In this document: positions 8,749-17,061 of the stretch, piece after piece
How positions within the stretch are numbered: the first letter of the stretch is position 1
Layout of the letters: the number at the start of each line of letters is the position of its first letter
NCBI GenBank assembly: GCA_934597345.1
Contig: CAKTRJ010000007.1
Span: 4,033-68,032, forward strand
Origin: an uncultured Oscillospiraceae bacterium
GTDB lineage: Bacteria > Bacillota > Clostridia > Oscillospirales > Oscillospiraceae
DNA: 64,000 bases
Direction: 5' to 3'
Program-made: the position numbers and the translations under genes
Notes under the pieces: generated by a model
The model's database searches: none
What the model was told of the DNA's origin: nothing
What the model saw: only the letters and a program-made list of their open reading frames with translations

Positions 8749-9483
8749 ATGCAGGATATGGAACAGCGTGTGCAGGCCTACTGGACGAAGCGGGCCAGAG
8801 ATTTCAGCACCGTGCGGCGCAACGAGCTGCACGACGGCGCCATGGGCCAGCGGTGGCTGGCGGAAATGCAGCAATATCTGCCGCAGGGAAAGGCCCTTGA
8901 CATTCTTGACGTCGGCACGGGGACCGGCTACTTTGCCATTCTTCTGGCGCAGGCAGGCCACCGCCTGACGGGCATCGACCTGACCCCCGCCATGATCGCC
9001 GAAGCGAAGGCCACCGCGGCGGCCATGAACGTTTCAGCGCGGTTTCTGGTAATGGATGCCATGGAGACGGCGTTCGCGGACGCCGCCTTTGACGTGATCG
9101 TGACCCGGAACCTGACGTGGACGCTGCCGGACACGGAGCAGGCCTATCGGGAGTGGCGGCGGTTGCTGCGGCCCGGCGGCGTGCTGCTGAATTTTGACGC
9201 CAATTATGGCGACAACGTGCGGCACCACCGGCAGAGGGACTCCTATATCCCCGCCACGGAGGTATACGGCCACTGCGGCATCACGCCGGAGCTGGAGCAG
9301 GAAAATGCCGCCATCACGCTGGCCATGCCCATCAGCCGTCAGGCGCGGCCCCAATGGGACATGGCGCTGCTGCCCCGTTGCGGCTTTTCCCGGTGCGGCT
9401 GTGACGAGGACGCGGGCCGCCGTATTCTGGGCGATCTGGATCTGGCGGACGCGCCGCTGTTTCTGATCACCGCCCGGCGGTAA
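8749..9483 (+). CDS. Class I SAM-dependent methyltransferase, second of the pair
   Basis: 244 residues, clearly paralogous to the gene at 3068: both have YWT-R-A at the N-terminus, DVGTGTGYFAIL as SAM motif I, VTRNLTW, a REW-R-LRPGG element and NFDAN, and the C-terminal RPQWDM. It is the last gene of the importer operon, followed by a strong terminator. Two divergent copies bracketing one importer suggests sequential or alternative methylation of the same transported compound. The function is inferred from position only. Confidence 0.85.
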   Translation: MQDMEQRVQAYWTKRARDFSTVRRNELHDGAMGQRWLAEMQQYLPQGKALDILDVGTGTGYFAILLAQAGHRLTGIDLTPAMIAEAKATAAAMNVSARFLVMDAMETAFADAAFDVIVTRNLTWTLPDTEQAYREWRRLLRPGGVLLNFDANYGDNVRHHRQRDSYIPATEVYGHCGITPELEQENAAITLAMPISRQARPQWDMALLPRCGFSRCGCDEDAGRRILGDLDLADAPLFLITARR

Positions 9484-9511
9484 ACGCCCGATACCCCCGC
9501 AAAATGCAGAC

Positions 9512-9553
9512 AAAAGACCGCCCCTCCGGCAGCCGCCGGAGGGGCGGTCTTTT
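9512..9553. terminator. Bidirectional terminator between importer operon and nagA
   Basis: 18-bp perfect stem (9512-9529 with 9536-9553), 6-base loop, A-run on one side and T-run on the other. It serves the rightward operon and the leftward nag operon. Confidence 0.9.
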
Positions 9554-9561
9554 CGATTTGC

Positions 9562-10683
9562 TTACAGCGGCTTGCCGCCCAGATAGACGGCCTGCCGGAT
9601 GAGTTTTTCGTCACACACCACGAAATCCGCGTGCATACCGTCGGCGATGGCGCCGATCTCATCCTGCCGCCCGATCTCGCGGGCGGGAATTGCGGTGGCG
9701 GAGAAAACGGCCTGCTCACGGGGAATACCGAAGGCCACGGCATTGCGCATGCAGTCGTACAAATTGGCGGCGCTTCCGGCGATGGTGCCGTCCGCCAGAC
9801 GGGCCACGCCGCCGGAGAGGAACACATCCTGTCCGCCCAGGGTGTACTGCCCGTCCGGCATGCCGCAGCAGCGCAGCGCGTCGGAGATCAGGCAGATGCG
9901 GCCGGGGAACAGCTTGAAGGCCATCCGCACGGCGCTGGGATGGACATGGTGTCCGTCGCAGATCAGCTCGGCGGTGACGTTCTCCCGCTCAGAGGCCGCG
10001 CCGATGGGACCGGGATTCCGATGGTGGATGCCGGGCATGGCATTGAACAGGTGCGTCAGGTGGGCAGCGCCCGCGTCAAAGACGGCGGCAGCCTCCTCAT
10101 AGCTGGCGTCGGTATGGGCCACGGAGACGGTGCACTTCTCCGACGCGCGGCGGGCAAATTCCACCGCGCCGGGCAGCTCCGGGGCCACGTCCGCGATCCG
10201 CAGCAGGCCCTCCGCCGCGTCATAGAGCCGGACAAAGGCGTCGTAATCCGGCAATCGGAGATAGGCAGCGTTCTGGGCGCCCTTCTTCTTCTCGGAGAAG
10301 AAAGGCCCCTCCATCTGAATACCCATCAACTGTGCACAGCCCTCCGGCTGCGTTTTATGGAGCCGCACCGCCGTGCGGAAGGCCGTTTCCAGCACGTCAT
10401 AGGGCAGCGTCATAGAGGCGGGGGCGAAGGAGGTCACGCCGTTTTGCGCCAGATAGGCGGCCATTTTCACAAGACCGTCATCGTCGCCGTCGGAGAAGTC
10501 CGCGCCGGAGTTGCCGTGGGTGTGGACATCCACCAGACCGGGGATCACATACGCGCCGTGAAGGTCGACGCACTCTCCGTCCGCCGTTTCCGCCAGCACA
10601 TGGGCGAACCGGCCGTGCGCCACAGAGAAGCCGCCGGGGACGAACCGGCCGTTGACAAAGATATTTCCGTTGATAAACCGCAT
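9562..10683 (-). CDS. nagA: N-acetylglucosamine-6-phosphate deacetylase
   Basis: Removes the acetyl group from GlcNAc-6-phosphate. 373 residues from ATG 10683 (GGAGG 7 bases upstream). Metal and substrate residues are visible in DVHTHGNSG near residue 55, MEGPFFS near 125, VAHTDAS near 190 and HLFNAMPG near 210. The C-terminus has the amidohydrolase ending typical of NagA. It is the last gene of a nagB-ROK-nagA operon, starting 1 base after the ROK gene stop. Confidence 0.93.
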   Translation of the reverse strand: MRFINGNIFVNGRFVPGGFSVAHGRFAHVLAETADGECVDLHGAYVIPGLVDVHTHGNSGADFSDGDDDGLVKMAAYLAQNGVTSFAPASMTLPYDVLETAFRTAVRLHKTQPEGCAQLMGIQMEGPFFSEKKKGAQNAAYLRLPDYDAFVRLYDAAEGLLRIADVAPELPGAVEFARRASEKCTVSVAHTDASYEEAAAVFDAGAAHLTHLFNAMPGIHHRNPGPIGAASERENVTAELICDGHHVHPSAVRMAFKLFPGRICLISDALRCCGMPDGQYTLGGQDVFLSGGVARLADGTIAGSAANLYDCMRNAVAFGIPREQAVFSATAIPAREIGRQDEIGAIADGMHADFVVCDEKLIRQAVYLGGKPL

Positions 10684-10684
10684 A

Positions 10685-12067
10685 TCACACCTCCGGCAGA
10701 CTGACCGTCGGCAGACTAGCCGCCGCCATGGACTGGCCCACACGGCGGAACTGCTCGTCCGGCAGGGTAACGGACACCGTCAGTTCCGGATATTCCTCCG
10801 CCAGCACACGGCGGCACTCCGCAACGATCGTCTCGCCGCCCACGCCGGAGGCCACGCGGCCCAGCACCAGCAGGTTTTTCAGGTCATATACGGAGGCGTA
10901 CAGGGGCAGGGTGTGGCCCAGATACACGCCGATATCCCGGAAGATGGCCAGCGCACGCGCATCGCCGCGCTCCGCCAGCTGCTGTACCGCCTTCAGCTTT
11001 TCCGCCGGGGTCAGACCGGCGTCCAGCGCGATACCGGCGGCAGGCGCCAGCTTGATCACCGCGTCCTGCGAAAAGTATTTGCAGCCCACGCCGATATCGC
11101 CGGACCACTCGTCACGCTCCGCGTGGGGGTTCAGATCCACCGGTGCAAAGGCCAGCTCATTGAACCAGCCCAGAATACTGCCCTCCCGGTTCACATAGCC
11201 CACCGCCTCGCTGGTGCCCATGGCAAGGCCCATGACGCAGCTGTCATGAAGGCTCATGGCACCGGCCAGCGCCGTCACGTCGCCATCGTTGGCCACCACG
11301 ATGGGCACATTGCCGATGGCGGCGGCCGCGCGGTCATAGATGGTCTTGATGGGGCCGCGCTTGTCCTGCGGCACCTTGATGAACAGCGACGACACCATGG
11401 GAGCGTTGCCGATGAACACACCGGCGGAGGACACGCCGATGCCGTCCACACGGGGCATTTTCGACGCCGCCGTGCGGAAGGCGTCCAGAATGCCCTGATA
11501 GTGATACTCCGGGTCGGTCTGGGCCTTGGGATGCCAGACCACCTCCTCGGAATACACCGTCTCGCCGTCAATGACGGCGGAGACCTTCCGGTCAGAGCCG
11601 CCTGCGTCGAAGCCGATGCGGCAGCCGTTGAGATGGCCGCCGATCCTCCGGGCGCTGCTGCGCTCCTTCGGGAAGTCCACCTCTGCGATGGCCTCCAGCT
11701 GGAAGGGCCGCTCGAACACCGTCTCCATGAAGTCCACGTCGAATTCCCGGTCGCCGCCCCGGCGGTAGATGCTCCGCAGGTCCTCCGCCAGCTCATTGCA
11801 GCCGCTGATATACACCCGCCAGCCGCCTACGCTCCACAGCAGCAGCTTGACGGTGCGCTCCAGAAACCGCAGGTTGGCGTCCTGATACACCACGCTCCGC
11901 AGGCGGGTATCGAATACCGACACCTGTCCATCCTGCCGCTCCACGGCGATGCGGACGGGGCGATGAGCCTCCGCCAGATAGGCCGTGCGCCACGGGGCAA
12001 AGGGGATGAAGCCCCCGTCCAGCGCGGGCTTATTCTTGATGTCATAGGAAATACCCAGATATTCCAT
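10685..12067 (-). CDS. ROK-family sugar kinase, probable N-acetylhexosamine kinase
   Basis: 460 residues, long for a ROK protein (usually 290-400) because of an extra N-terminal region of about 130 residues. The phosphate-binding element GFDAGGSDRKVSAVI lies near residue 140, ANDGDVTALAG near 270 and GLAMGTSEAVGYV near 290. The classic ROK zinc motif was not found. It sits between nagB and nagA, which predicts phosphorylation of GlcNAc (or a related amino sugar) to feed NagA. A regulatory ROK role is unlikely because there is no N-terminal helix-turn-helix. Confidence 0.75.
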   Translation of the reverse strand: MEYLGISYDIKNKPALDGGFIPFAPWRTAYLAEAHRPVRIAVERQDGQVSVFDTRLRSVVYQDANLRFLERTVKLLLWSVGGWRVYISGCNELAEDLRSIYRRGGDREFDVDFMETVFERPFQLEAIAEVDFPKERSSARRIGGHLNGCRIGFDAGGSDRKVSAVIDGETVYSEEVVWHPKAQTDPEYHYQGILDAFRTAASKMPRVDGIGVSSAGVFIGNAPMVSSLFIKVPQDKRGPIKTIYDRAAAAIGNVPIVVANDGDVTALAGAMSLHDSCVMGLAMGTSEAVGYVNREGSILGWFNELAFAPVDLNPHAERDEWSGDIGVGCKYFSQDAVIKLAPAAGIALDAGLTPAEKLKAVQQLAERGDARALAIFRDIGVYLGHTLPLYASVYDLKNLLVLGRVASGVGGETIVAECRRVLAEEYPELTVSVTLPDEQFRRVGQSMAAASLPTVSLPEV

Positions 12068-12069
12068 AG

Positions 12070-12822
12070 TCAGTCTTCCTTTCCCATACCGGCGCCGTCC
12101 CACGCGGCCCGGTCACAGATCAGCGTTACATCGGGGTGGAATTGCAGGATGGAGGCGGGCACCCACGGCGTCACCGGGCCGAAGAAGGCTTTGCGCAGGA
12201 TCTCCGCCTTGTCCGCGCCGGTCACCAGCATCAGCACCCGGCGGGCCGCCATCACCGTACCCACGCCCATGGTATAAGCCGCCGCGGGCACCTCCGTCTC
12301 GCTGGCGAAGAAACGGGCGTTGGCCCGGCGGGTGGTCTCCGTCAGCGCCACCTCATGTGTCCAGCTGGGGAAATGGTCACAGGGCTCGTTGAAGCCGATG
12401 TGGCCGTCGTGGCCAAGTCCCAGCAGCTGTAAGTCTATGCCGCCCCAGTCCTCGATGGCCCGCTCATAGGCCATGCACATGGCCTCCACATCCTGCGTCA
12501 GGCCGTCCGGCACCAGGGTGTTCTCCGGACGGATGGCGATGTGGTCAAACAGATTCTCCTGCATGAAGTGCCGGTAGCTCTGGGGATGGTCGGGGGCAAG
12601 GCCCTTGTACTCATCCAGATTCACCGACCGCACGCGGGTAAAGTCCAGAAGGCCCGCCTTCTCCCGCGCCGCCAGCTCGCGGTACAGGGGAACAGGGGTG
12701 GAGCCGGTGGCCAGGCCCAGCACGCAGGCGGGCTTGGCGGCCATGACCTCCTGAAACTGATCCGCCGCCAGACGGCCCACCTCCGCGGCGGTCTCCGCCT
12801 TCAATATCTTCAAGTGCAGCAT
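12070..12822 (-). CDS. nagB: Glucosamine-6-phosphate deaminase
   Basis: Converts glucosamine-6-phosphate to fructose-6-phosphate and ammonia, delivering amino sugars to glycolysis. 250 residues from ATG 12822, set by AAAGGAGG upstream. LATGSTPVPLY near residue 38, the catalytic Asp in VNLDEYKG, and the catalytic His in LGHDGHIGFNEP near residue 140 are present. It is the first gene of the operon and 2 bases from the ROK gene, so the three enzymes convert GlcNAc to fructose-6-phosphate. Confidence 0.95.
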   Translation of the reverse strand: MLHLKILKAETAAEVGRLAADQFQEVMAAKPACVLGLATGSTPVPLYRELAAREKAGLLDFTRVRSVNLDEYKGLAPDHPQSYRHFMQENLFDHIAIRPENTLVPDGLTQDVEAMCMAYERAIEDWGGIDLQLLGLGHDGHIGFNEPCDHFPSWTHEVALTETTRRANARFFASETEVPAAAYTMGVGTVMAARRVLMLVTGADKAEILRKAFFGPVTPWVPASILQFHPDVTLICDRAAWDGAGMGKED

Positions 12823-12914
12823 GATTTGCCTCCTTTTGCAGGGAAATTTTGTCTCCGTCGTATTTTCATCGTCGAGCAGTTCGACGCGGCACATAGGCTC
12901 ACTTTCTTCCTGCC

Positions 12915-12943
12915 ATCATACACCAAGCCGGAGGAAAATGCAA
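12915..12943 (-). promoter_or_regulatory. Sigma-A promoter of the nag operon
   Basis: Minus strand: TTGCAT (12938-12943), 17-base spacer, TATGAT (12915-12920). A leader of about 85 bases follows, with a small hairpin CGTCGA-ACTGC-TCGACG. Confidence 0.6.
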
Positions 12944-12964
12944 CGTCGGTCTTGCCGTGCCTGT

Positions 12965-12993
12965 CACCTGTTTCCCCTCTCCGGCATAGAATG
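12965..12993 (+). promoter_or_regulatory. Possible late-sporulation (sigma-K-like) promoter
   Basis: CACC (12965-12968), 16 bases, CATAGAATG (12985-12993), about 25 bases before the ribosome site of the collagen-like gene. It resembles the AC / CATA---TA consensus of sigma-K; the -10 match is imperfect. Confidence 0.3.
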
Positions 12994-13024
12994 GCGTAAC
13001 GATCTGCGGTAAGGAGAGATGACG

Positions 13025-13732
13025 ATGAATTGCAGCAACGGCACATACCGGGGAAACGGCTGTCATCCGCAGGATGCCTGCGGATCATATGTGACCATTC
13101 AGGGCTCCATGGCGCCAATGGGGCCGGAGGGGCCTCTGGGCGAGCAGGGGCCAATGGGCCCGCGGGGCATCCGGGGTGAGCAGGGTATTCAAGGTCCCAA
13201 GGGCGATACCGGCGAGACACCGGCCATCACCGTGGCGGAGGATACCCCTCTCAGCTACCGGCTGCACTTCCAGACCAGCCAGCAGGAGCTGACCACCCCC
13301 AACCTGTTCGCACCCTTCACGGAATATCACGCCGACCTGTCCGCCGTGGGCAGCGCACTGGTGATGCCGCTGAAGGATCTGGTGCTGACGTATCAGTGTA
13401 CCTCCTCCACCGCGCTGCGCATCACCATCGCCCCCAATGACAGCGCCGCAAGCGTTCTGGTCGACGTGCGCCGGACATCCATCTATAACGGCAGCACCGT
13501 GGAGACGCTGACGCTGAACGGCTCCACCGTCTCGGGCCGCGTCGTGCTGGACGATATCGTCTACACCAATTCGCAGGAGTCCCACAGCATGCAGATCCGC
13601 CAGCAGGATCCGGCCACAAAGCTCTGGTCGCTGTGCGAGATACACTCCTTCCTCTCCGCAGGCGGCGCACGGGTCTCCGTCCGTATCCAGTGGAGCGAGT
13701 ACGACATAAGCTACGAGGCGCCTACGGTATGA
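13025..13732 (+). CDS. Collagen-like (Gly-X-Y) surface/exosporium-type protein
   Basis: 235 residues. A Cys-containing N-terminal head of about 30 residues is followed by a short Gly-X-Y run near residues 33-63 (GPEGPLGEQGPMGPRGIRG type). The C-terminal domain of about 165 residues is Ser/Thr/Val-rich and predicted beta, in the manner of BclA-type exosporium glycoproteins. There is no secretion signal, which suits a spore-surface protein assembled by the mother cell. ATG 13025 is preferred over 13019 because GGAG is 8 bases from it and only 2 from the other. It stands alone between nagB (divergent) and a methyltransferase. Confidence 0.75.
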   Translation: MNCSNGTYRGNGCHPQDACGSYVTIQGSMAPMGPEGPLGEQGPMGPRGIRGEQGIQGPKGDTGETPAITVAEDTPLSYRLHFQTSQQELTTPNLFAPFTEYHADLSAVGSALVMPLKDLVLTYQCTSSTALRITIAPNDSAASVLVDVRRTSIYNGSTVETLTLNGSTVSGRVVLDDIVYTNSQESHSMQIRQQDPATKLWSLCEIHSFLSAGGARVSVRIQWSEYDISYEAPTV

Positions 13733-13771
13733 GCAAGGCCCGCACCCACCGGCGGTGGGTGCGGGCCTTGC
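13733..13771. terminator. Hairpin after the collagen-like gene
   Basis: 18-bp perfect stem (13733-13750 with 13754-13771), 3-base loop, beginning directly after the stop codon. The T-run is weak, so it is terminator-like rather than a textbook terminator. It may serve both converging genes. Confidence 0.6.
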
Positions 13772-13829
13772 CGCGTTCCGTTATTCCTTCAGCTGCTCCA
13801 CAACTTTGTGGGAATCCTCTCTGGCCGCC

Positions 13830-14435
13830 TTACTTCCGCGCCGTGACGCAGAGCCAGCCCATTCTGTTTCTTCGGGTCTGAACGTCCCGGAACCCGGCCT
13901 GCTCCAGAGCGTCCTTCAGCTGGGTGTCCCGATAGACGGTCATGCCGTTGATGATCTCCGGCCATTTGCTGTCCTTTACCGGGTCGCTGCACTCGTTGCA
14001 GATAAGGAACGTGCCGCCGCTTTTCAGCACGCGGAACACCTCACGGAAGCACCGGGGCAGATCGGGCCAGAAATAGACCGTCTCAAAGGCTGTAACCATG
14101 TCGAACCAATCATCGGCAAAAAGCATGTCGGCAACGCTGCCCTGCAGGACCGTGCAGCGGCCCTCCCGGATGGCCTGCCGGTTGACCTCCTGCGCCTTTT
14201 CCACGCTGACGGGCGAATAGTCGATGCCCTTCACCACGCCGCCGGGGCACTTTTTCAGCAGCTTTCTGATGTTGGCTCCGCCGCCGCAGCCGCAGTCCAG
14301 CACCGCTGCGTCCGGCGCAATGCGCAGGTGGGAAAGTCCCCACCGTGCCAGCGGCCGGTGGCACAGGTTCATCATGGCCACCATCACCCGGCCGCCGCGG
14401 CCTGTGGGCTTGCGGGTATTTTCAAAGAATGACAT
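13830..14435 (-). CDS. Class I SAM-dependent methyltransferase (methyltransferase 3)
   Basis: 201 residues from ATG 14435 (AGGAGG upstream). SAM motif I LDCGCGGGANI near residue 45, GIDYSPVSV near 70 and FRVLKSGGTFLI near 135 define the fold. It differs from the two importer-linked enzymes: VYFWPD and CNECSDP are typical of the UbiE/arsenite-methyltransferase-like group common in Clostridia. The substrate is unknown. It is a single-gene transcript with a consensus promoter and a striking palindrome in its leader. Confidence 0.85.
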   Translation of the reverse strand: MSFFENTRKPTGRGGRVMVAMMNLCHRPLARWGLSHLRIAPDAAVLDCGCGGGANIRKLLKKCPGGVVKGIDYSPVSVEKAQEVNRQAIREGRCTVLQGSVADMLFADDWFDMVTAFETVYFWPDLPRCFREVFRVLKSGGTFLICNECSDPVKDSKWPEIINGMTVYRDTQLKDALEQAGFRDVQTRRNRMGWLCVTARK

Positions 14436-14461
14436 ACGCACCCTCCTGTTCTTTATTCGCG

Positions 14462-14483
14462 CTGGTTAGTTTTCGCTAACCAG
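14462..14483 (-). promoter_or_regulatory. Palindrome in the leader of methyltransferase 3
   Basis: CTGGTTAG-N6-CTAACCAG, about 40-60 bases downstream of the predicted start of transcription. The GGTTAG...CTAACC arms resemble DtxR/MntR-type operators, though the spacing differs. It could also be an RNA hairpin. Confidence 0.4.
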
Positions 14484-14527
14484 TATCTGTATAAAAGGCT
14501 GCCTGCCGCAGCCTGTTTAACGGCTTC

Positions 14528-14556
14528 ATTATAGTCCCACGGTTTTGGCCTGTCAA
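14528..14556 (-). promoter_or_regulatory. Consensus sigma-A promoter of methyltransferase 3
   Basis: Minus strand: TTGACA (14551-14556), 17-base spacer, TATAAT (14528-14533), a perfect consensus match. Confidence 0.85.
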
Positions 14557-14561
14557 GCAAA

Positions 14562-14597
14562 AAGAGGCGCCCGGCCATGACCGGACGGTTCTTTTTG
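14562..14597 (-). terminator. Terminator after yhaM
   Basis: Imperfect hairpin around CCGG-N6-CCGG with A-run and T-run arms (CTCTTTTT on the minus strand), just ahead of the methyltransferase 3 promoter. Confidence 0.5.
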
Positions 14598-14682
14598 CTA
14601 TTGCGCTTTCACGCGCCGATGACACCGATCCCCGCCCCGCCATGGGGCAGAATACCATATTCCATCTGAGATCCTTCCTTTT

Positions 14683-15639
14683 TCACTTCGATTCATGGGG
14701 CTTGTATACCCGCCGCTCCAACGCGAAAACGCGGTCACTGAATTCTCCCACGGACAGGCCGCTCAGAACCTCGCGGTAGATCTCCATACGGCTGTCGATG
14801 GCATCGATGTGGGACAGCAGCTCCGCCTCCGCGAACAGTGGCCGCACAGCGGCGCCGAACTCCGGCTCGCCGTGGTGGGAGAGGATCATGTGCTGCAGCA
14901 GCGTGGATTTGTCGTCGGGGATACCCCGCTCTTTCGCCGTATCCGCCGCCTCCTGGGCTCCCATTACCAGATGGCCCAGCAACTGACCCTTGGTGGAATA
15001 GCCGGTCACCAGCCCCAACTCGGAAAAAGCGAACTCCTTGGCCTTGGCAAAGTCGTGCAGCAGCGTACCTGCCAGCAGCAGATCGCGGTCGATGACCGCG
15101 CGGTACTGTGCCGCCAGAAACTCCGCCATGGTCAGCATATCCACCGTATGCATCAGCAATCCGCGAAGAAAGCCGTGGTGTACGCTTTTGGCGGCGGGGA
15201 TCTGCTGAAATTCCGCCAGATGCCGCCGCAGCATCTCACGGCAGAGGGTCTGATAGTCCGCGTCCTCCATACCGTCCACGATGTCGTTGACCTTTTGCAG
15301 ATAGGCGTCGGTGTCAATAGGGGCCACGGGGACCAGCGCGCTAAGGTCCACCGGGTCATTCTCCGTGCGGAGGCGGATGCGGTCGATGACGATCTGCGGC
15401 GTGCCCCGGTATTCTGACACCGTGCCCCGCAGCTTGATGATCTTACCCTCGTCAGCCACACCGATGGGGCCGGTGTAGTCCCACACCTTGGCGTCGATCA
15501 AGCCCGACGTGTCGGACAGCGACGCGCTGAGGAAGGGCTTGCCTGCCGCCGTGGTCTTGGGATAAGCGCCCTTCAGGATGTAAAAGCCCTCCACCTCGTC
15601 GCCGCTGCGCATGTCAGCGATCCTTTTGTTGTATTCCAT
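14683..15639 (-). CDS. yhaM: 3'-5' exoribonuclease, YhaM family
   Basis: 318 residues, matching the family length of about 314. The N-terminal 115 residues form an OB-fold nucleic-acid binding domain (FLSASLSDTSGLIDAKVWD). Residues about 155-300 form an HD domain with metal ligands in HHGFLRGLLMHT, TLLHDFAK and LSHHGEPEFG. It trims RNA and possibly DNA 3' ends in the cytoplasm. It lies last in a leftward run with the Dph6-type, Vat-type and U32-type genes; functional linkage to them is not evident. Confidence 0.88.
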   Translation of the reverse strand: MEYNKRIADMRSGDEVEGFYILKGAYPKTTAAGKPFLSASLSDTSGLIDAKVWDYTGPIGVADEGKIIKLRGTVSEYRGTPQIVIDRIRLRTENDPVDLSALVPVAPIDTDAYLQKVNDIVDGMEDADYQTLCREMLRRHLAEFQQIPAAKSVHHGFLRGLLMHTVDMLTMAEFLAAQYRAVIDRDLLLAGTLLHDFAKAKEFAFSELGLVTGYSTKGQLLGHLVMGAQEAADTAKERGIPDDKSTLLQHMILSHHGEPEFGAAVRPLFAEAELLSHIDAIDSRMEIYREVLSGLSVGEFSDRVFALERRVYKPHESK

Positions 15640-15695
15640 ATCTCTTGTCCTTTCCGGTCATGCTTTCTATCTCTGTCAAGTGCCGCAGACAGTTA

Positions 15696-16343
15696 TCATT
15701 CCGTCGCTACCTCTATTACGGAAAAATCACCAAAACCCAGAATTCTACCGGTCTTATAGGCCAGCGGTCTGTGAAATACCGGCCCATCCATGACCAGCGT
15801 ATGGTATTCACCGTTTTCACCGCAGATGTCAATGCCGCAGCCGCTCATGATGTCGATCACCTCGGCGTTGATCACGCGGCCCAGCAGGCTTTTCGGCAGC
15901 AATGTGCTGTTGATGGATTTGATAAGGCACTGATAGCCCAGGCTCACCAGCTCACGCACGTTTTCCGAGCGATCCTTGTGCCACAGGGGAAACACCGCCT
16001 CAAGTCCGGTATTCCTGCATCGCGTTTCGCACCATGCGCGATTCTTCTCAATGTCAATATCACCGAAGCAGACGGCCTCCGCGCCCAGCGTGGCAGCTTC
16101 CTTCAGCCTGTCCTCCATAGCCAGATGGTAGCACTCTCCCGCCGTCGGCGTCATCAAAAGCGGGATCTCCAGGGCATCCGAATAGGCCCGGAGCATTCCA
16201 GGATCCGCCCCGTGAAAGAAAGAGCGCTTTGCCTCCTGATCCACCATTGTCAGCAGCGCCACAGGCTCATTCCCTTGTGCGATCATATGATGTAACGCCA
16301 GCGTACTGTCCTTTCCGCAGCTGTAAGACATGACAAATCTCAT
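15696..16343 (-). CDS. Dph6/ATP_bind_4-type PP-loop ATPase (diphthine-ammonia-ligase-like)
   Basis: 215 residues from ATG 16343 (GGAGG upstream). The adenylation PP-loop SYSCGKDSTLAL starts near residue 5. EAVCFGDI and WETRC-like elements (WCETRCRN) follow, and the C-terminus has GENGEYHTLVMDGP, the hallmark of the Dph6 family. Bacteria lack diphthamide, so the bacterial substrate is unknown; an amidation or thiolation of a small molecule is the usual proposal. It is 34 bases downstream of the Vat-type gene, so probably co-transcribed. Confidence 0.82.
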   Translation of the reverse strand: MRFVMSYSCGKDSTLALHHMIAQGNEPVALLTMVDQEAKRSFFHGADPGMLRAYSDALEIPLLMTPTAGECYHLAMEDRLKEAATLGAEAVCFGDIDIEKNRAWCETRCRNTGLEAVFPLWHKDRSENVRELVSLGYQCLIKSINSTLLPKSLLGRVINAEVIDIMSGCGIDICGENGEYHTLVMDGPVFHRPLAYKTGRILGFGDFSVIEVATE

Positions 16344-16377
16344 GGTTTCCTCCGTTTCTGATGCAAATTCTCCCGCA

Positions 16378-17013
16378 TCAGTCCGCAATGTGCCGGATCC
16401 GCGTCAGATCGCCGCTGCACAGCGCATCCATATTGCGGAAGATCTTCTCCGGCTCCCAGTCCCACCATCTCAGCGCCAGCAGATACTCCGTCAGCTCCTC
16501 ATCAAAGCGGGGCCGGATCACCCGGCAGGGATTGCCGCCCGCCACGCAGTAAGCCGGAACGTCCTTCGTCACCACCGAGTTGGCGGCAATGATGGCACCG
16601 TCGCCGATGTGGACGCCCGGCATTACGGTGACGTTCTGTCCGATCCACACGTCGTTTCCCACCACCGTGTCGCCCTTCAGCGGCAGCTCCTCCAGCGCCG
16701 GGGCAAACCGCTCCCATCCCCCGCCCATGATGTTGAAGGGATAGGTGGTGACGCTGTTCATCCGGTGATTGGCACCGTTCATCACAAACTCGATCCCTCT
16801 GGCGATGGCGCAAAACCGGCCGATGATCAGCTTGTCCCCCAGGAACTCATAGTGATGGGTCACATGCTCCTCAAACCGCTCCGCGCCGTCCACATCATCG
16901 TAGTAGGTGTAATCCCCCACGATAATGTTGGGCCGGGTGATGACATTCTTGATATAGACGACCTGCCTGATCTTTTCGTTGGGGTGAATACGGTTGGGGT
17001 CCGGTCCTGTCAT
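16378..17013 (-). CDS. Vat-family xenobiotic (streptogramin A-type) O-acetyltransferase
   Basis: 211 residues, close to the 205-220 of VatA-type enzymes. It matches the family from end to end: GPDPN start, YTYYDD, HYEFLGDKLIIGRFCAI, the catalytic His in MNGANHRM near residue 80, the left-handed beta-helix repeats in VVGNDVWIGQNVTVMPG, and the WWDWEPEKI tail. Family members acetylate virginiamycin M-type antibiotics with acetyl-CoA. Chromosomal relatives exist whose resistance activity is untested, so resistance is inferred only. Start set by GGAGG before ATG 17013. Confidence 0.85.
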   Translation of the reverse strand: MTGPDPNRIHPNEKIRQVVYIKNVITRPNIIVGDYTYYDDVDGAERFEEHVTHHYEFLGDKLIIGRFCAIARGIEFVMNGANHRMNSVTTYPFNIMGGGWERFAPALEELPLKGDTVVGNDVWIGQNVTVMPGVHIGDGAIIAANSVVTKDVPAYCVAGGNPCRVIRPRFDEELTEYLLALRWWDWEPEKIFRNMDALCSGDLTRIRHIAD

Positions 17014-17061
17014 TGTTCTGTCCTCCCTGCTTGTTATTCTTCGGTGTCTCGCCGCCGTTCT

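Noticed and set aside
10652..12277. Long plus-strand open frame opposite the ROK kinase gene
   Set aside because: Gln/His/Arg-rich shadow of the ROK coding frame; no motif or start signal.
14476..14658. 60-residue minus-strand frame upstream of methyltransferase 3
   Set aside because: It covers a terminator, a consensus promoter and a palindrome, so it is regulatory DNA rather than a gene.
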